From assembly GCA_022841325.1 (NCBI GenBank), contig JALHRS010000031.1, forward strand, positions 1 through 64,000: DNA of 64,000 nucleotides, written 5' to 3'. The position numbers and the translations under genes are program-made. A model generated the notes under the pieces. It searched no databases and had not been told where the DNA came from. It saw only the letters and a list, made by a program, of their open reading frames with translations. The stretch comes from Lysobacterales bacterium (GTDB lineage: Bacteria; Pseudomonadota; Gammaproteobacteria; Xanthomonadales; SZUA-5). The stretch's first letter is position 1. The number at the start of each line of letters is the position of its first letter. Below are positions 49,815-58,719 of the stretch, in pieces.

Positions 49815-50726
49815 ATGCGATTCAAGGATTACTACGAAGTACTCGGTGTGAAAGCGGATGCGAGCGATGCCGACATCAAGGCCGCCTATCGCAAGCTGGC
49901 GCGCAAGTACCATCCGGATGTCAGCAAGGAAAAGGATGCCGAGAGTCGCTTCAAGGACATCAATGAAGCCTACGAGGCGCTGCGCGAACCGGAACGCCGC
50001 AAGGCTTACGATCAGGCCAAGGCCAACGGTTTCCGCGCTGGCGACGAGTTCCGCCCCGGTCCGGGCGGCGGCGGTGGCTTCGAGTTCGATATGGGCGATG
50101 CCGGCAACGGGCAGTTCAGTGATTTCTTCGAATCGCTGTTCGGGCGCATGCGCGGCGGTCGCCCGGGCGCGGGCCCGAGGCGTGGGCACGGCCCGGAATC
50201 GGGCGGCGAGATCCGCGCCGAGCTGGAAGTGGATCTGGCCACCGCCTTTGCCGGCGGCAAGCAGCGTTTCAGTCTGCAGGGCGCCCGCGGCCTGCGCACG
50301 CTGGAGGTCAAGATTCCCAAGGGCATCCAGTCGGGGCAGAGCATACGGCTGTCCGGCCAGGGCCACGTCGGCCCGGACGGCACCCCCGGCGATCTGCTGC
50401 TGCAGATCAAGCTGCGTCCGGACGAGCGTTTTGCCCTCGATGGCCGCGACATCACGGTGCAACTGCCGATTGCTCCCTGGGAAGCAGCACTGGGCGCGCG
50501 CGTGGCGGTGCCGACGCTGGGCGGCGAAGTCGAAATGGCCATTCCTGCCGGATCACAGAGCGGCCGCCGGCTGCGGCTGAAGGGTCGCGGGCTACCCGGA
50601 CATCCGGCCGGCGACCAGTTCGTGGTGCTGCAGATCCACACGCCAGCGGCGCATGGCGACGCCGACCAGCAGGCCTATGAAAGCCTGCGCGCACATTTCA
50701 GCCAGTACGACCCGCGCAAGCGCTGA
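49815..50726 (+). CDS. cbpA: DnaJ-class co-chaperone (CbpA-like)
   Basis: KDYYEVLGVKADASDADIKAAYRKLARKYHPDVS. Confidence 0.93.
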   Translation: MRFKDYYEVLGVKADASDADIKAAYRKLARKYHPDVSKEKDAESRFKDINEAYEALREPERRKAYDQAKANGFRAGDEFRPGPGGGGGFEFDMGDAGNGQFSDFFESLFGRMRGGRPGAGPRRGHGPESGGEIRAELEVDLATAFAGGKQRFSLQGARGLRTLEVKIPKGIQSGQSIRLSGQGHVGPDGTPGDLLLQIKLRPDERFALDGRDITVQLPIAPWEAALGARVAVPTLGGEVEMAIPAGSQSGRRLRLKGRGLPGHPAGDQFVVLQIHTPAAHGDADQQAYESLRAHFSQYDPRKR

Positions 50727-50851
50727 ACTTTTCCGCCCCAAGGTGCGCTGCGCTTGCCTGGACTACGCCTGATCCCGCCAGCTTCGATAGGCGCCCCAGA
50801 AACGACTCAGGGCGCCGCAGCGCCCTGAGCTACATGCGGATTCGGCTGCGG

Positions 50852-51217
50852 TCAGCGCGGCAGATGCTCGGCGATGGCCTTGATCAGCTGCGCTTCGTTC
50901 ACCGGCTTGGTGATGTATCCCTTGGCACCCTGGCGCAAGCCCCACACCCGATCGGTTTCCTGATCCTTGGTGGTCACCAGGATGACCGGGATATGACTGG
51001 TGGTTTTCTCACGCGCGATGGTGCGCGTGGCCTGGAAGCCATTGAGATTGGGCATCACCACGTCCATCAGAATCAGGTCGGGGATATGCGCCTTGGCCAT
51101 ATCCACACCCTGCTGACCATCCTCAGCGGTGATCACTTCATGCCCCTGCCCCTCAACGATGCGCTTGAGCACCAGGAGCTGCGACGGCGAATCGTCCACG
51201 ATCAAGACCCGAGCCAT
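50852..51217 (-). CDS. pilH: Single-domain response regulator (PilH-like)
   Basis: MARVLIVDDSPSQLLVLKRIVE; LMDVVMPNLNGFQATR. Confidence 0.8.
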   Translation of the reverse strand: MARVLIVDDSPSQLLVLKRIVEGQGHEVITAEDGQQGVDMAKAHIPDLILMDVVMPNLNGFQATRTIAREKTTSHIPVILVTTKDQETDRVWGLRQGAKGYITKPVNEAQLIKAIAEHLPR

Positions 51218-51289
51218 GTTTACCCCGCTGTTAACTTGCTGCCAACGTCCCGATTCTACCCATACGTAGCGACTCGCGGACAAGTTGCG

Positions 51290-52294
51290 TCATGACAGAT
51301 CGCCACCAATCTTGACGATCGTGCGACCAAGGCCGCCGCCAGACAGCAAAGTCTCGAAGACCGCAGGCAATTCTTCGAGTTCGACCTCACGGGTCACGAT
51401 TGCGTCCAGATGCCGCGGACGCCACTCCTGCGCCAGCCGTTGCCAGAGATCGGTGCGCACCGGATAGGGTGTGCCCGAGGAATTGATGCCGAGCAGGCTG
51501 ATGCCGCGAATGATGAAGGGCATCACCGTGGTATGCAGCTCGATACCGCCGGCCATACCGCAGCTGGCAATGGCACCCCAGGGACGGATCATGCGCGTCA
51601 GCCCGGACAGCAACTCGCCACCGACATTGTCGACGGCACCGGCCCAGGTTGCGCTCTCCAGCGGTCGCTGGCCCAGGTAGAGGCCTTCGCGAGCGATGCA
51701 CTGGCGCGCACCGAGGCGGATCAGGCGATCGAACTGCTCGGCCTTGCCGGTGATGGCATGCACCTCGAATCCGGCGCGGGTGAAGATGTCGATGGCCAGC
51801 ATACCGACACCGCCAGTGGCGCCGGTCACCACGATCGGCCCGAGGTCAGGGCGCTGGCCCACGCTGAGCATGCGCCACAGGCACAGGGCCGCGGTGAAAC
51901 CGGCGGTGCCGATGGCCATGGCCTCGCGCAGGCTCAGATTGGCCGGCAGCGGCACCACCCACTGACCGTCGAGGCGCGCGTATTCGCCGTAGCCGCCGTC
52001 ACGCGTTTCCGACAGACCTGATCCGGTGGTCAGCACCGCATCGCCCTCGCGGAATTGCGGATGGCGCGATTCGACCACATGGCCGGCCACGTCGATGCCG
52101 CCCACCAGCGGGAACTGACGGAGGATCTTGCCCTGTCCGGTACCGGCCAGCGCGTCCTTGTAATTGACGCTGGACCAGGCCACGCGAATGGTCACTTCAC
52201 CGTCGTTGAGATCCGCCAGTTTCAGCGTTTCCAGGCCGGCCTTGTGGGGACTGCCGTGGATGCGAAAGGCCTTGAATTGCTCGGGCACACTCAT
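51290..52294 (-). CDS. acuI: YhdH/AcuI family quinone oxidoreductase
   Basis: VVTGATGGVGMLAIDI; WSSVNYKDALAGTG. Confidence 0.9.
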   Translation of the reverse strand: MSVPEQFKAFRIHGSPHKAGLETLKLADLNDGEVTIRVAWSSVNYKDALAGTGQGKILRQFPLVGGIDVAGHVVESRHPQFREGDAVLTTGSGLSETRDGGYGEYARLDGQWVVPLPANLSLREAMAIGTAGFTAALCLWRMLSVGQRPDLGPIVVTGATGGVGMLAIDIFTRAGFEVHAITGKAEQFDRLIRLGARQCIAREGLYLGQRPLESATWAGAVDNVGGELLSGLTRMIRPWGAIASCGMAGGIELHTTVMPFIIRGISLLGINSSGTPYPVRTDLWQRLAQEWRPRHLDAIVTREVELEELPAVFETLLSGGGLGRTIVKIGGDLS

Positions 52295-52395
52295 GCTCCA
52301 ACCCCGCTCAATGGACTGCCTTCAGTCTACACGGGTCACCAGCGACCACCGTGCAGCGGGTATCCTTGGCGCGGTCGACAAAGCGGAGGCGGACG

Positions 52396-53358
52396 ATGAT
52401 CGATGGTCGCTATTTCATCGAGCCGGCAGTCTGGTCGGTAGACGCAGATGACCTCAAGGCGGTACGCACCGAGGTTTTCATTGAAGAGCAGAACATCCCC
52501 GAGAGCGAGGAGTGGGATGCCGACGACGCGCTGGCCGACCATGTGCTGGCACGCACCCCGGACGGCAAACCGATCGGAACCGGACGGCTGACTCTGAGCG
52601 GCTACATCGGCCGCATGGCGGTGATCAAGGCCTGGCGCGGCCAGGGCGTTGGTGAGGCCCTGCTGCGGCATCTGATCGAGCGCGCCGGGACGCGCGGGCT
52701 ACGGCATCTGCGGATGCATGCGCAGACCTATGCCATTCCCTTCTACGCGCGTTCCGGGTTCCGGCCTGAAGGCAATGAATTCATGGAGTGCGGCATTCCT
52801 CACCAGACCATGGTGCTGGATCTGCCGGAAACCGAAAGCCTGCCGGTCACCCGGATCAATCCGGCACTGGCGGCACCACAGTCACAGCGCCTGAGCGCCG
52901 AGCGCGCCAGCGATTTGCAGGACGCCACCCTGGCGCTGCTGCGTGCCGGCCGCTACCAGTTGTGGATCTACACCCGCGATCTGGAACCGGCGCTCTACCA
53001 GCAGCCGGAAATCCTCGAAGCCATCCGCCAGATTGCGCTGTCGGGGCGCCGCGCCAGCATCCGCATTCTGGTGCAGGACACCGCCCGCGCCGTTCGCGAA
53101 GGCCATCGACTGGTCGACCTGGCCCAGCGCTTGCCCAGCGTGGTGCATCTGCGCCGACCCACCGAGGAGGATCTGCAGTTTGCCGGTGCCTATGTGCTCA
53201 ACGACACCGGCGGCTATCTCTATCGCAGTTTCGCCGACCGCTATGAGGCCGCCGGCGATCTGTACTACCCGCCGCGCCGTGACGAACTGCAGCGCGGCTT
53301 CGACCAGGTCTGGGAACGCGCCGTGGAACCGCCCGAGTTGCGGCGGCTGGCACTGTAG
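52396..53358 (+). CDS. GNAT acetyltransferase fused to a C-terminal domain of unknown function
   Basis: VIKAWRGQGVGEALLRHLIERA; about 150-aa C-terminal extension. Confidence 0.88.
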   Translation: MIDGRYFIEPAVWSVDADDLKAVRTEVFIEEQNIPESEEWDADDALADHVLARTPDGKPIGTGRLTLSGYIGRMAVIKAWRGQGVGEALLRHLIERAGTRGLRHLRMHAQTYAIPFYARSGFRPEGNEFMECGIPHQTMVLDLPETESLPVTRINPALAAPQSQRLSAERASDLQDATLALLRAGRYQLWIYTRDLEPALYQQPEILEAIRQIALSGRRASIRILVQDTARAVREGHRLVDLAQRLPSVVHLRRPTEEDLQFAGAYVLNDTGGYLYRSFADRYEAAGDLYYPPRRDELQRGFDQVWERAVEPPELRRLAL

Positions 53359-53365
53359 CGGAGCC

Positions 53366-53389
53366 GGGGCACGGGGCACGGGGCACGGG
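53366..53389 (+). repeat. Heptamer array (GGGGCAC)3
   Basis: 7 nt after the preceding stop. Confidence 0.95.
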
Positions 53390-53406
53390 AGATCATGGGG
53401 CCGCAG

Positions 53407-53826
53407 CCGCCCCACCATTGCGACCCGCCACCATTGAGGCGCGTAGCGACCAGAAGCGGGACGCAGAGGACACAAAGGAAAAGCAGAAAGAACACGAAGG
53501 AAGGCAAGAGCATTCAAAGGATTTTCTTTGTGTCTTTGCTGCTTTTCCTTCGCGCCCTTCGCGTCCTGCTCTTTGGTTGGCACCCCGACGCGAGCCCCAT
53601 GGTCCCTTTGAGTCCGGCAGGTAGGTCACGTTGGCCGCGCAGCGGGCTACGTGACGCACGCCGCCCCGCCACGGCGACCCGCCACCACTGAGGCGCGCAG
53701 CGACCAGAAGCGGGACGCAGAGGACGCAAAGGAAAAGCAGAGAGAACGCGAAGGAGAGCAAGAGCATTCAAAGGATTTTCTTTGTGTCCTTTCTGCCTTT
53801 CCTTCGTGTCCTTCGCGTCCTGCTCT
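53407..53826 (+). repeat. About 170-bp repeat unit in two direct copies offset by 254 bp
   Basis: GAGGCGCG(T/C)AGCGACCAGAAGCGGGACGCAGAGGAC...GAGCATTCAAAGGATTTTCTTTGTGTC in both copies. Confidence 0.9.
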
Positions 53827-53860
53827 TCTGTCGGCACCCCCGGCGCAGGCCAGGTGTTCC

Positions 53861-53931
53861 TGTGGGTCCAGACTTGTCTGGACGCTCTTTCATCACCAGC
53901 CAGGAGCGTCCAGACAAGTGTGGACCTACAA
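53861..53931. repeat. TCCAGACTTGTCTGGA-family inverted pair
   Basis: TGTGGGTCCAGACTTGTCTGGACGCTC ... GAGCGTCCAGACAAGTGTGGACCTACA. Confidence 0.92.
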
Positions 53932-54026
53932 GAGCGGCGCGGCATGCCGCGCCCCGTGATCGCACTGTCGCCGCGCATCAAGCATCATGGAGGTCTGAAA
54001 ACGACCATCAAGACCCTGATCAACCC

Positions 54027-54512
54027 ATGTTTGAACTGAACACTGCTCCTGCGGCCAGCAAGGCCGAGTTGTACGCCAGCCTCGCCGAGCAGGCGGGCTA
54101 CCTGATGACCGGGGAACCCGATCGCATTGCCAACGCGGCGAATTTTTCGGCGTTGCTCTATCACGCGTTGCCGGATGTGAACTGGGTGGGTTTCTATTTC
54201 TTCGATAGCACCGAGCTGGTGGTCGGGCCCTTCCAGGGCAAGCCTGCCTGCGTGCGCATCGCGCTGGGGCGTGGCGTCTGTGGTACCGCGGCGCAGACGC
54301 GGGAAACACAGCGGGTGGCCGATGTGCATGCCTTTCCGGGACATATCGCCTGCGATGCGGCCTCGCGCTCGGAAGTGGTCGTGCCGCTGGTGCTGGGCGA
54401 GGCCTTGCTGGGCGTGCTCGACATCGACAGCCCCTCGCCGAACCGTTTCGACGCCGAGGACCAGAGCGGCCTGGAACGGCTGGCACAGGTTTTTTTGAAC
54501 GCTTGCGCGTGA
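54027..54512 (+). CDS. msrC: GAF-domain free methionine-(R)-sulfoxide reductase
   Basis: NWVGFYFFDSTELVVGPFQGKPACVRI; GRGVCGTAA. Confidence 0.92.
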   Translation: MFELNTAPAASKAELYASLAEQAGYLMTGEPDRIANAANFSALLYHALPDVNWVGFYFFDSTELVVGPFQGKPACVRIALGRGVCGTAAQTRETQRVADVHAFPGHIACDAASRSEVVVPLVLGEALLGVLDIDSPSPNRFDAEDQSGLERLAQVFLNACA

Positions 54513-54576
54513 GCGTTGTCTGAACGAGTGGACGGGGCAGCACCGGCCCTGCCGATTCACCTTTTGAGGAGGAGTC

Positions 54577-54969
54577 ATGCCACCGAGCGAAAAGATCCGC
54601 AATGTCGGCCCCAAGAGCGCCGCCTGGTTGCGCCAGATTGGAATTCGCACGGAAGAGGACCTGCGCAAGTTCGGCGCCGTGGAAGCCTATCGTCGCGTGA
54701 AACTGGCCGGATTCAAGCCCACGCTCAATCTGCTCTATTCCATGGCGGGTGCCGAGGACGACTGCCACTGGACCCAGCTCAGCGAGGAACGCAAGGCGGC
54801 GCTGGTGCTGGCGTCGGACTCGATCACCGAGGAAATGAATGCCCGCAAGCTGGCCAAGCGCATGGGCCAGACCCATGTGGGATCAGGCCTGGTCGACAAG
54901 GCGCTGGGGCATCCGGAGCCCGTCGACAGCGAAGCACCAGCAGCAGACAGTGGTGACCGGGACGAGTGA
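54577..54969 (+). CDS. TfoX C-terminal domain / helix-hairpin-helix protein
   Basis: IRNVGPKSAAWLRQIGIRTEEDLRKFGAVEAY. Confidence 0.85.
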   Translation: MPPSEKIRNVGPKSAAWLRQIGIRTEEDLRKFGAVEAYRRVKLAGFKPTLNLLYSMAGAEDDCHWTQLSEERKAALVLASDSITEEMNARKLAKRMGQTHVGSGLVDKALGHPEPVDSEAPAADSGDRDE

Positions 54970-55477
54970 TGCCACGCACCGCAGCGCGTCTCTCGCGCTG
55001 CTGGTGCTGGTCGCACTGCTGGCCGGCTGTGCCAGCGGCCCAAGCAGCCGTCCCCGCCCGGCTCAGGACCACGCCGGTTCTGCGTCCCTGGCGACAGGCA
55101 ACAGCGCCGACGTCGCCTTTCGCGCCATCGGCCTGGTCGGCACGCCCTATCGCACCGCCGGCGCCGATCCGGGCGTCGGTTTCGATTGCTCCGGCTTCGT
55201 CCAGTATGTCTATCGCGACGCCGCCGGCCTGCAGCTGCCGCGCAACACCCAGAGTCAGCATGCACTGAAAATCCCCGTGTCCCGACGCTACCTGCGGACC
55301 GGCGACCTGGTGTTCTTCAATACCAGCGGACGCGGCGTTTCCCATGTCGGCATCTATGTGGGTGAGGGCCGATTCGTGCACGCCCCCAACCACGGCGGCC
55401 GGGTACGCCTGGACCATCTAGACGATGGCTACTGGAGCAAGCGCTACCTCGGCGCCAGGCGCATTATCCAGCCTTGA
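54953..55477 (+). CDS. NlpC/P60 (C40) lipoprotein endopeptidase
   Basis: LLAGCASG lipobox; GFDCSGFVQYVY; HVGIYVGEGRFVHAPN; GTG start assumed. Confidence 0.88.
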   Translation: MTGTSDATHRSASLALLVLVALLAGCASGPSSRPRPAQDHAGSASLATGNSADVAFRAIGLVGTPYRTAGADPGVGFDCSGFVQYVYRDAAGLQLPRNTQSQHALKIPVSRRYLRTGDLVFFNTSGRGVSHVGIYVGEGRFVHAPNHGGRVRLDHLDDGYWSKRYLGARRIIQP

Positions 55478-55620
55478 GCAATGAGGACGGCAGTTACTAT
55501 GCGCCCGCTGAATTCCGCAAGTAGTGATGATGACCCGGCAGATGGCATGGCCGTTTCAGCTGAGCGCAGCGTTGTAAACTGCCACGCTCAGCAAAGGTCA
55601 AACCGACCTGCCCAGCAGCT

Positions 55621-56598
55621 TTAATGGCTTGAGCACTCCAAATTACAGATGGTCTGGCCAGAAATTTCCTCGCACTTCCAGGTGCAGGACACCTGCCGCC
55701 CACTACCGCCACCCGCGCGGACAATCTCCACCCCAAGGCGCTCCGCGTTTCGCAAGAAATTTTCTGCCGCCGTCGAGAGCCCGTAGATCTCACCAAAGTG
55801 CTGAAACTCACTCACATTGGATGAAGTCATCAGCTCATTTCCCTGCTCATCCGTAACCCTGTCCTTGTCGATGAAGCCCATCTTGTTGGATGCATCGAAA
55901 ACCACGGGAACCCGAGTACCATCGGCGAATACGACGACAAACGTCACCGTCATGTCGCCACCGAAAAGGAGGATTTCAAGGCCCGTCATGGCGATGGCAT
56001 CGAAGCTTCGCAGTGCACCGGAGAGGGTTCTCATCCGATCGTACACGGCATCGCGAACCTGGTTTCGAAATTGCATGTCATTGACCACGTCATAGCCAGA
56101 ACCCGAAGGCTCGACACAGTATCCGCAAGGCAGGATTGTGATGTCGTCACGGCCGATTTCGATCGACGATTTCCATGTGCCATCAGTTTCCACGTAGAGA
56201 TCGTGCAGATGCCCCAGAGTTTCGGCGTCCGCTCCGTCCAGATAACCCATGTAGGCAACATTTGCCCATTGGCATTGTCCGAACCGATTAGCTTCTGTGC
56301 CACGTTGGGCTTCTGCCACAGAACCAGACCCGACATCATCTCTGGGGCCTTCCATGCCCGAGACCTGACAGTTGTTCCCGACTTGTTCGCGGACGACGTC
56401 AAATTTCCACGCGACATTCTGGCCCGCATCAAAGAGCACTCTCGTCGCGGGTGCCATGCCCTGCTCCGCAATGTCTTTCGCGGAGAACTGATTGCAACCG
56501 CGGCACTCGATCCATGTTGCCTGCGCATGACATACGGAAGCGGCGAAGCTAACGCAGGTCAGCGCGACCAGAAGAAACCCCTTCATGCCTAGAATCAC
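55621..56598 (-). CDS. Hypothetical secreted Cys-rich protein
   Basis: Signal peptide; Cys pairs CRGC, CGYC, CTWKC; no family recognised. Confidence 0.65.
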   Translation of the reverse strand: MILGMKGFLLVALTCVSFAASVCHAQATWIECRGCNQFSAKDIAEQGMAPATRVLFDAGQNVAWKFDVVREQVGNNCQVSGMEGPRDDVGSGSVAEAQRGTEANRFGQCQWANVAYMGYLDGADAETLGHLHDLYVETDGTWKSSIEIGRDDITILPCGYCVEPSGSGYDVVNDMQFRNQVRDAVYDRMRTLSGALRSFDAIAMTGLEILLFGGDMTVTFVVVFADGTRVPVVFDASNKMGFIDKDRVTDEQGNELMTSSNVSEFQHFGEIYGLSTAAENFLRNAERLGVEIVRAGGGSGRQVSCTWKCEEISGQTICNLECSSH

Positions 56599-56701
56599 TT
56601 TTCACCCGAATAGTTAACAAGAGCAACGGACGATAGCCCCCCCGCAAGATGTCAACACTCGTAACCCGCTCTTTGATCAGCCTGTCGCAGGCAATGACCC
56701 C

Positions 56702-57250
56702 TCAACCAATCAGGGTCTTTGGCTGGTCAATTTGGCAATCGATCGCAAGTAACAGCCGCTCCACCAAATCTTCCAGCGCCCGTGCCTGATGCTCCAGCGC
56801 GCCGGTGATGTGGATGGACTTCAGTTTGCGCGTGCGCAGCCAGGTGCGCAGTTGCTCGACATCGAATGCCGCCGGATGCAGATGCAGCCAGGGCTTGCGG
56901 TAGCGCCCACACCAGCGTTGCGCCAGCCGGGCTCGCCCGTAGAGCTGGGCGTCGGGCGTGATCAGCAGCGTGACGTCCGCGGCACGCACATTCCACTTCA
57001 GCGCCTGCGAGGGATGGCGCGTAGGCGTGGCCAGAAAGCTGTCGCCGGGATTGCGGGTGCCGCTGGGGACGAAGCCGGCCGTGGCCAGGCCCAGTCTGCT
57101 GGCGTGTTCGATGGCCATGGATTCGACGCCACCGCTACGAGCGCTCACCAGCGTCGGCGCGCGGCCGTTGCTGCCCAGGGTCAGGCTGACACGACGCTTC
57201 TTGCGGCGGGATTTGGATGAGGGCTTGCGTGGGCGGGTAGCTGCTTTCAT
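56702..57250 (-). CDS. Possible YpsA/molybdenum-carrier-like (SLOG-type) protein with degenerate motifs
   Basis: KWNVRAADVTLLI and GRARLAQRWCGRYRKPWLHLH resemble the putative Mo-carrier family. Confidence 0.5.
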   Translation of the reverse strand: MKAATRPRKPSSKSRRKKRRVSLTLGSNGRAPTLVSARSGGVESMAIEHASRLGLATAGFVPSGTRNPGDSFLATPTRHPSQALKWNVRAADVTLLITPDAQLYGRARLAQRWCGRYRKPWLHLHPAAFDVEQLRTWLRTRKLKSIHITGALEHQARALEDLVERLLLAIDCQIDQPKTLIG

Positions 57251-57468
57251 GGGCGGATGATGCCTGAGCGCGGGAGCGGGAGGGCGCGGTGGCGATTTGA
57301 TTGCGGGGCTGTCCGCTTCACCGTGTCACGTAGCTCGCTGCGCTCGCAACGTGACCTACCACGGCGCTTTGGGGTCATCCGCCCTGCGCTCGCCCGAATT
57401 GCGGCTTACATCGGCGGGCGCCAGACGCCAGAATTTCGACCCGGTCATTCCTTGCCACCGGAGCCCCG

Positions 57469-58476
57469 ATGAAACCGATTTCGCTGACCCGTTTTTTGAT
57501 CGAGGAACAGCGTGAGCTGGGCCGCATCAATTCCGATCTGCGACTGCTGATCGAAGTGGTGTCGCGCGCCTGCAAGGCCATTTCCATCGCCGTCGGCAAG
57601 GGCGCGCTGGGCGGTGTGCTCGGCAGTGCCCACAGCGAGAACATCCAGGGCGAGGTGCAGAAGAAACTGGATGTGCTGTCCAACGAGATCCTGCTGGAGG
57701 CCAATGAGTGGGGCGGCCATCTGGCGGCCATCGCCTCGGAGGAAATGGAACATCCGCACGCGATTCCGCACCGTTACCCCAAGGGCGAATACCTGCTGCT
57801 GTTCGATCCGCTGGATGGCAGCTCGAACATCGACGTCAACATCTCGGTGGGCACGATCTTCTCGGTGTTGCGCTGTCCCGACGGGGTCAAGGAGCCCACC
57901 GAAGCGGACTTCCTGCAACCGGGCACCCGGCAGTTGGCGGCCGGTTATGCCGTCTACGGCCCCAGCACGATCCTGGTGCTGACCACCGGCTCGGGCGTGC
58001 ACAGTTTCACCCTGGATCGCGAGGTCGGCTCCTTCGTGCTGACCGAGCGCAACCTCAGGATTCCGGTCGAGACCCAGGAGTTCGCCATCAACATGTCGAA
58101 CATCCGCCACTGGGAACCGCCGATGAAGCGCTACATCGAGGAACTGCTGGCCGGCAAGACCGGCCCGCGCGGCAAGAATTTCAATATGCGCTGGGTGGCG
58201 AGCATGGTCGCCGATGTGCACCGGATCATGACCCGTGGCGGCATCTTCATCTACCCGCGTGATCTGAAACAGCCGCTGACGCCCGGCAAGCTGCGGCTGA
58301 TGTACGAAGCCAATCCGATGGCCTTCATCGTCGAGCAGGCCGGCGGCGCTGCCAGCACCGGCGAACAGCGCATGCTGGAGGTACAGCCGACCTCCCTGCA
58401 CCAGCGCGTGCCGGTGTTCATGGGTTCGAAGGCCGAAGTCGAGCGCGTCAGCGCCTACCACCGCGAGCAGCAATGA
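57469..58476 (+). CDS. fbp: Fructose-1,6-bisphosphatase class I
   Basis: [31 protein letters not shown]. Confidence 0.96.
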   Translation: MKPISLTRFLIEEQRELGRINSDLRLLIEVVSRACKAISIAVGKGALGGVLGSAHSENIQGEVQKKLDVLSNEILLEANEWGGHLAAIASEEMEHPHAIPHRYPKGEYLLLFDPLDGSSNIDVNISVGTIFSVLRCPDGVKEPTEADFLQPGTRQLAAGYAVYGPSTILVLTTGSGVHSFTLDREVGSFVLTERNLRIPVETQEFAINMSNIRHWEPPMKRYIEELLAGKTGPRGKNFNMRWVASMVADVHRIMTRGGIFIYPRDLKQPLTPGKLRLMYEANPMAFIVEQAGGAASTGEQRMLEVQPTSLHQRVPVFMGSKAEVERVSAYHREQQ

Positions 58477-58573
58477 CCCGGCACCGGCCGGTCCGGGGTG
58501 ACCGGCCGGTACTGGAGTCCCCTGGGGAGTAAGCGCGGCCCGGGGACCAAAACCGCGCTGGGGTGCTGCTTAC

Positions 58574-58692
58574 TGTGGCAGCGGCTTCAGCCGCGATCAG
58601 GCATTTGCTCCGCTGTGGGAGCGGCTTCAGCCGTGATCGCCGGTTCGCCGATTTCAACCAGACCGATCGCGGACAGAGTCCGCTCCCACAGG
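58574..58692. repeat. REP cluster (three GTGGNAGCGGCTTCAGCCGYGATC-type units)
   Basis: CTGTGGCAGCGGCTTCAGCCGCGATCAGG; CTGTGGGAGCGGCTTCAGCCGTGATCG; GATCGCGGACAGAGTCCGCTCCCACAG. Confidence 0.92.
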
Positions 58693-58719
58693 GTTGGCGG
58701 CATCGCCGCTCTCACCGGG

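Noticed and set aside
53395-53981. Several 60-155 aa ORFs in the repeat cluster
   Set aside because: Products of tandem repeat DNA on both strands, duplicated with the repeat; no coding signature.
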